Origin: Nitrosomonadales bacterium
GTDB lineage: Bacteria > Pseudomonadota > Gammaproteobacteria > Burkholderiales > SG8-41
NCBI GenBank assembly: GCA_009885185.1
Contig: VFLF01000198.1
Span: 1 to 17,554, forward strand
DNA: 17,554 bases
Reading direction: 5' to 3'
This document shows positions 14,435 to 17,554 of the stretch, one piece after another. A program made the translations under genes and the position numbers. Under the pieces are notes generated by a model. It had not been told where the DNA came from. It did no database searches and saw nothing but the letters and a program-made list of their open reading frames with translations. Each line of letters opens with the position of its first letter. The first letter of the stretch is position 1.

Positions 14435-14671
14435 ATGTTTGCCATCATCAGCAAGGCCGACGGTTTCCCGATAAGCCGCCAGGTTGGGAGCGATGCGCCG
14501 GCACTGGTTGTGACCTGGACTTCAGATGCCTCCGCAAAGAAATTCATCTCCGCCAAAGGCATCGCCGCCGATTATGAAGTGGCGCCCCTCACCGAGGACT
14601 CGCTGAATCGCATGGCCACGGCCTTGGGTTGCAATGCAGACGTGATCGAGTTTGACGCGTATCCGGACTAG
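14435..14671 (+). CDS. Small hypothetical protein, 78 residues
   Basis: I do not recognise this protein. It is a short soluble protein of 78 residues with no signal peptide, membrane segment or known motif. It starts MFAIISKADGFPISRQVG, contains the acidic/polar stretch DYEVAPLTEDSLNRMA, a single cysteine (LGCNADVIEF) and an acidic C-terminus DAYPD. A two-layer alpha/beta fold looks plausible from the alternating strands and helices. The case for a real gene is good: a textbook Shine-Dalgarno AGGAGG (14420-14425) sits 9 nt before the ATG. The gene occupies a space between a Bug gene and a convergent dehydrogenase, with about 150 bp of free upstream sequence, so it is probably monocistronic. 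Confidence 0.75.
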   Translation: MFAIISKADGFPISRQVGSDAPALVVTWTSDASAKKFISAKGIAADYEVAPLTEDSLNRMATALGCNADVIEFDAYPD

Positions 14672-14712
14672 TCTCCGGTTACGCCGTCATTTTCCGCCGA
14701 CACGTTATCTTT

Positions 14713-15894
14713 TCACGCGCGGCGCCAGTCCTGCTGGAACGCGACATTGTGCGGCCCGATCTCCGACACTTTGTTGCATGAAATATTCGCCATGCCGCGG
14801 CTGATTTCGCCGCGATAAATATTCAGCGCGCGGGTGGCGCCGTCGTAGCCCGCGGCTGCGGTGCCGTAGAGCGTGCTGCGTCCGATGAGTACCATTTTCG
14901 CGCCCAGCGCCAGCGCCTTCACTACATCGCTGCCGCGGCGGATACCGCTGTCAAACACGATGGTGGTGCGGTCACCCACGGCCTTGACGATTTCCGGCAA
15001 CACTTCGATGGGCGCGGGCGCGGCATCGCAGTTGCGTCCGCCGTGGTTGGAAACGATAACGCCGTCGGCGCCGAGCTCCACGGACTTCGCCGCATCGTCG
15101 GGATGCAGCAGGCCTTTCACCAACAGCTTGCCGGGCCAGATGTCGCGCAGCGCTTTCAGGTCATCCCAGTTGAGTGAATCGCTGCGGGTTTCCTTGTTGC
15201 CGCCGTAGGCGGTGGTGATTTTGCCTTTGAGCTCATCAGGGAAATTCACGCGCTCGGGCATGCCGCCGTTGGCGATGTAGCGCCCCAGCACACCGAGCAT
15301 CCAGCGCGGATGCGAGAGCACATCGAGCGTGTTTCTGCTGTTGTATTTGAAGGGTACGGAGAAACCGTTGCGGCGGTTGTACTCGCGGTTACCGGCCACC
15401 GCGCCGTCCACCGTCACCAGCAAGGCCTCAAAGCCTGCTGCCGATGCGCGCTTGACCAACTGATGCGACAGCTTGCGGTCGGCCCACATGTAGAGCTGCA
15501 TCCACAGCGTGCCGCCGACTTCACCGGCGATTTCTTCCATGCTGGTGATGGAGCCGGTGGCGAGCGAAAACGGAACGCCCGCGTCGCGGGCAGCGCGCGC
15601 GAGCTCAAGCTCGCCCTTGTACCACATCATGCCGGCAGCACCCGTGGGCGCGATGCCGATCGGCATTTTGTGTTCCTTGCCGTACAGCGTGGTGTCGAGC
15701 TTGCGACCGGACACATCCACCAGCATGCGTGGCTTGAATTGGATCCGCTCGAACGCTTCGCGGTTGTTGCGCAGCGCCACTTCGTCCTCGGTGCCGCGAT
15801 CGACGAACTCAAACAGCCACTTGGGCAGCCGCAGCTTGGCCATCTCGCGCAGATCAAAAATATTTTGTGCGTCTTCTACATTCGCAAACATCAT
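14713..15894 (-). CDS. FMN-dependent alpha-hydroxy-acid dehydrogenase/oxidase
   Basis: This family of FMN enzymes (lactate dehydrogenase LldD, glycolate oxidase, mandelate dehydrogenase) oxidises L-2-hydroxy acids to 2-keto acids. The 393 residues form the TIM barrel with the expected residues, numbered from ATG 15894: Tyr135 (MQLYMWADR), Asp163 (TVDGAVAG), Arg170 (NREYN), Lys260 (LLVKGLLHPDDA), and catalytic His284 with Arg287 in SNHGGRNCD. The FMN phosphate loop is DSGIRRGSDVVKALALGA. The position of glycolate-oxidase Tyr24, which binds substrate carboxylate, is Phe30 (LPKWLFEFVDRGTEDE), so the substrate may differ from glycolate or lactate. GGAG lies 4 nt before ATG 15894 and 7 nt before an adjacent ATG 15891; either could be used. 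The frame stays open to 16530, but that part is antisense-frame overlap with the MFS gene upstream. It may be co-transcribed with that exporter, 71 bp away. Confidence 0.92.
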   Translation of the reverse strand: MMFANVEDAQNIFDLREMAKLRLPKWLFEFVDRGTEDEVALRNNREAFERIQFKPRMLVDVSGRKLDTTLYGKEHKMPIGIAPTGAAGMMWYKGELELARAARDAGVPFSLATGSITSMEEIAGEVGGTLWMQLYMWADRKLSHQLVKRASAAGFEALLVTVDGAVAGNREYNRRNGFSVPFKYNSRNTLDVLSHPRWMLGVLGRYIANGGMPERVNFPDELKGKITTAYGGNKETRSDSLNWDDLKALRDIWPGKLLVKGLLHPDDAAKSVELGADGVIVSNHGGRNCDAAPAPIEVLPEIVKAVGDRTTIVFDSGIRRGSDVVKALALGAKMVLIGRSTLYGTAAAGYDGATRALNIYRGEISRGMANISCNKVSEIGPHNVAFQQDWRRA

Positions 15895-15965
15895 ACTGCT
15901 CCTCTTACTTTGAGTGTACTTGCGTATCCCACGGTATGGTCTGTCAGAACGGCTATTGTAGCCGC

Positions 15966-17210
15966 TCAATCCAATCGCCGTAGGCGTGGCGCCAGCAGCA
16001 CGATGCCCAACATGAGAACTATTGCGCCCGCTGCGTAAGCGCCCTGCGCTATCGGCGCGCCAAAGCGCTCCGCCACCGCGCCGGCGAGAAAATTGCCCAC
16101 CGGCAATGCAATCACCACCCCGCTGCGCAGCCCCATCACCCGACCGCGCAACGCCGGCTCGGTATTGCTCAATATCAGCGTCGCGATCACCGTCCAGCAC
16201 AGCGCCTGCGCCAGCCCGGCCACGAACACCAGCGCCATCGACAGTGCATACGACGTGGAAAACGCAAACAGCAGCAGCGCGGCCGGCCAGGCGAAACTGC
16301 TCCACACCAGCAGCACGCCCTTGTGCCGGACGTTGCCCAGCGACACCACCCACAGCCCTGCTGCCAGCGCGCCGAAACCCGCCATCGCCGTGAGCATGCC
16401 GTAGCCCGCCGGCCCGGTATCGAGAATATAGCGGGCGAATAATGGCAGAAACGCATAGCGGTAAGGCGCGGCGAGCAGGTTCAGCAAAAAGGCAATCACC
16501 AGCAGCACCAGCACCGTCTGGTTGTCCCACACATACTTCATCCCGCCGATCAGACTTTTCAGCGGCGGCTCATGCTGCTTGACGGTGGATTGTTTGACCT
16601 CTCTCATCATGCACAGAACCACCACGTCCAGCAGATAAATCGCCGCGATCAGCGCGTACGCGCCGGCCATGCCCAATGTGGGAATCAACAGCCCGCCGAT
16701 TGCCGGACCGATTACCACCGTGATCTCCACGGCCACCGCATTCAACGCCACCGCATTGGTCAGGTCTTCGCGGTCCACCAGGTCCGGCACCAGCGCATTG
16801 CGCACGGGGTTGTCTAGCGCCCATGTCAGGCTGCTCACCAGCGCCAGCACGATGATCTGCCACAGCGCCAGCCAACCGAACGCAAACAACAGCAGCATGA
16901 TGGCCGACGCCACGAGGTTCACCGCCGCCGCGATAATCAGCAAGCGCCGCCGGTCCATGCGATCCGCGATCACCCCCATGAACGGCGCCGCGAGATAACC
17001 CGCCATCTTGCTCGCAGCCACGATGCCCACCATCAGCGCCGAATCGGTCAGCTCCAGCGTCAGCCAGCCCACCACCACCATGTCGGCCCAACGGGCGGTG
17101 GACGAAAAGAGCGTGGCTATCCACAGCAGGCGAAAGCCGCGATGGCGCAGAGCAGCAAACTGGGGCATCCGGGTCAGCCGGAGCAGCCAGCGGGAGGGGG
17201 TTGGGGTCAT
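15966..17210 (-). CDS. MFS transporter, EntS-like efflux type
   Basis: This is a major facilitator superfamily permease of the MFS_3 (EntS/transmembrane secretion effector) type, whose members usually export small molecules by proton antiport. The 414 residues comprise about 12 transmembrane segments with a central cytoplasmic loop around REVKQSTVKQHEPPLKSLIGGMKYVWDN. The MFS A motif appears as GVIADRMDRRRLL (79-91) after segment 2, and ALDNPVRNALVPDLVDREDLTNAVALNA is the conserved loop 4-5 block of this subfamily. A second A-like motif, NTEPALRGRVMGL, is near the C-terminal half. The start at 17210 has no Shine-Dalgarno; ATG 17168 would shorten the protein by 14 residues and still leave all helices. 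The dehydrogenase gene follows by 71 bp, and an amidohydrolase gene diverges upstream across a 16-bp palindrome. The exported substrate is unknown. Confidence 0.9.
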   Translation of the reverse strand: MTPTPSRWLLRLTRMPQFAALRHRGFRLLWIATLFSSTARWADMVVVGWLTLELTDSALMVGIVAASKMAGYLAAPFMGVIADRMDRRRLLIIAAAVNLVASAIMLLLFAFGWLALWQIIVLALVSSLTWALDNPVRNALVPDLVDREDLTNAVALNAVAVEITVVIGPAIGGLLIPTLGMAGAYALIAAIYLLDVVVLCMMREVKQSTVKQHEPPLKSLIGGMKYVWDNQTVLVLLVIAFLLNLLAAPYRYAFLPLFARYILDTGPAGYGMLTAMAGFGALAAGLWVVSLGNVRHKGVLLVWSSFAWPAALLLFAFSTSYALSMALVFVAGLAQALCWTVIATLILSNTEPALRGRVMGLRSGVVIALPVGNFLAGAVAERFGAPIAQGAYAAGAIVLMLGIVLLAPRLRRLD

Positions 17211-17235
17211 GCTGGATTCAAAAAGCAGTTACACC

Positions 17236-17251
17236 ATCATACGCGTATGAT
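17236..17251. promoter_or_regulatory. Perfect 16-bp palindrome, candidate operator in divergent promoter region
   Basis: ATCATACGCGTATGAT is a perfect inverted repeat midway in the 99-bp spacer between the MFS gene and the amidohydrolase gene. It contains TATGAT, a good -10 box, on each strand, so a protein bound here could block both divergent promoters. Two more symmetric base pairs flank it. No good -35 box at 17 bp was found on either strand. The regulator type is unknown. Confidence 0.5.
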
Positions 17252-17309
17252 AATGCGACCGGTTCTGATGTCAGACGAGAACTTGCGAATCCAACCGAGG
17301 AGAACTTCC

Positions 17310-17554
17310 ATGTACGATCTCGTAATCCGTAACGGCAGCATCGTCGATGGCACGGGCCTGCCGACGTTTCGTGGTGATGTCGGCGTAACAGGAAACCGCA
17401 TCGCCGCCATCGGGCGCATCGCCGATAAGGGCACGGAAGAAATCGACGCCACCGGCCACGTGGTGTCGCCGGGCTTTATCGACGGGCACACCCACATGGA
17501 TGCGCAGGTGTTCTGGGACCCGCTCGGCAGTTGCTCGTGCTGGCACGGCGTGAC
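17310..17554 (+). CDS. N-acyl-D-amino-acid deacylase-type amidohydrolase, N-terminal 81 residues
   Basis: This is the start of an amidohydrolase-superfamily enzyme that runs off the window. The ATG at 17310 has GAGGAG 7 nt upstream. The first 55 residues form the small beta domain typical of D-aminoacylases and dihydropyrimidinases (MYDLVIRNGSIVDGTG, then GNRIAAIG). They are followed by VVSPGFIDGHTHMDAQVFWD, in which His60 and His62 are the first two metal ligands. The next segment CSCWHGV matches the SCWHGVT block seen in proteins annotated as N-acyl-D-amino-acid deacylases, so this subfamily is favoured over dihydroorotase or urease-type relatives. Such enzymes hydrolyse N-acyl-D-amino acids to a carboxylate and a free D-amino acid. 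The catalytic Asp and remaining ligands lie beyond the window. It diverges from the MFS exporter gene. Confidence 0.85.
   Translation, partial: MYDLVIRNGSIVDGTGLPTFRGDVGVTGNRIAAIGRIADKGTEEIDATGHVVSPGFIDGHTHMDAQVFWDPLGSCSCWHGV

Noticed and set aside
15895..16530. N-terminal extension of about 212 residues on the hydroxy-acid dehydrogenase frame
   Set aside because: It overlaps the MFS coding sequence in another frame, has low-complexity Gly/Arg/Ala composition, and the Shine-Dalgarno and family start are at 15891-15894.

Overview
The window is GC-rich, densely coded bacterial DNA. It looks like a betaproteobacterium, most likely of the Burkholderiales. Two things point there: a complete hemC-hemD-hemX-hemY run on the minus strand, and five separate genes for Bug/TctC-type periplasmic solute-binding proteins, a family hugely expanded in Bordetella, Cupriavidus, Comamonadaceae and relatives. 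The assignment is inference from gene content; no rRNA, tRNA or other marker is present.

Layout. 1-766 (minus): 5' part of a 6-phosphofructokinase gene, cut by the window edge. 877-2959 (plus): two tandem Bug genes; a REP-like element lies inside the leader of the first. 2963-7122 (minus): hemY, hemX, hemD, hemC, transcribed hemC to hemY. 7142-8660 (plus): an exported thioredoxin-like protein whose 5' end abuts or overlaps hemC, then a third Bug gene. 8661-8929: repeat-derived spacer. 8930-9901 (plus): a fourth Bug gene, convergent with an enolase-superfamily dehydratase/racemase (9923-11092, minus). 11093-11300: a composite inverted repeat and a palindrome. 11301-12188 (minus): EamA/DMT permease. 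12231-12341: a second REP-like element. 12359-13144 (minus): enoyl-CoA hydratase, divergent from a fifth Bug gene (13273-14283, plus). 14435-14671 (plus): an unrecognised 78-residue protein. 14713-15894 (minus): FMN-dependent alpha-hydroxy-acid dehydrogenase, downstream of an MFS exporter (15966-17210, minus). 17310 to the end (plus): start of an N-acyl-D-amino-acid deacylase-type amidohydrolase, divergent from the MFS gene across a perfect 16-bp palindrome.

How it fits together. The hem genes make uroporphyrinogen III (HemC, HemD) and carry the usual membrane partners HemX and HemY. Most of the rest looks like scavenging and catabolism of organic acids: high-affinity binding proteins, an acid-sugar-type dehydratase, a hydroxy-acid dehydrogenase, a CoA-ester hydratase and a deacylase. 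No TctA/TctB membrane components are present, so the Bug proteins are orphans here. Several start codons are non-ATG (TTG, GTG) and were chosen from Shine-Dalgarno placement and signal-peptide shape.

I found no phage, transposase, CRISPR, toxin-antitoxin or defence genes, and nothing I would call a new multi-gene system. The most interesting signals are at the DNA level: a REP-like unit built into a signal-peptide region, a 20-bp palindromic motif shared by two intergenic sites, and the inverted-repeat element at 11126-11261.
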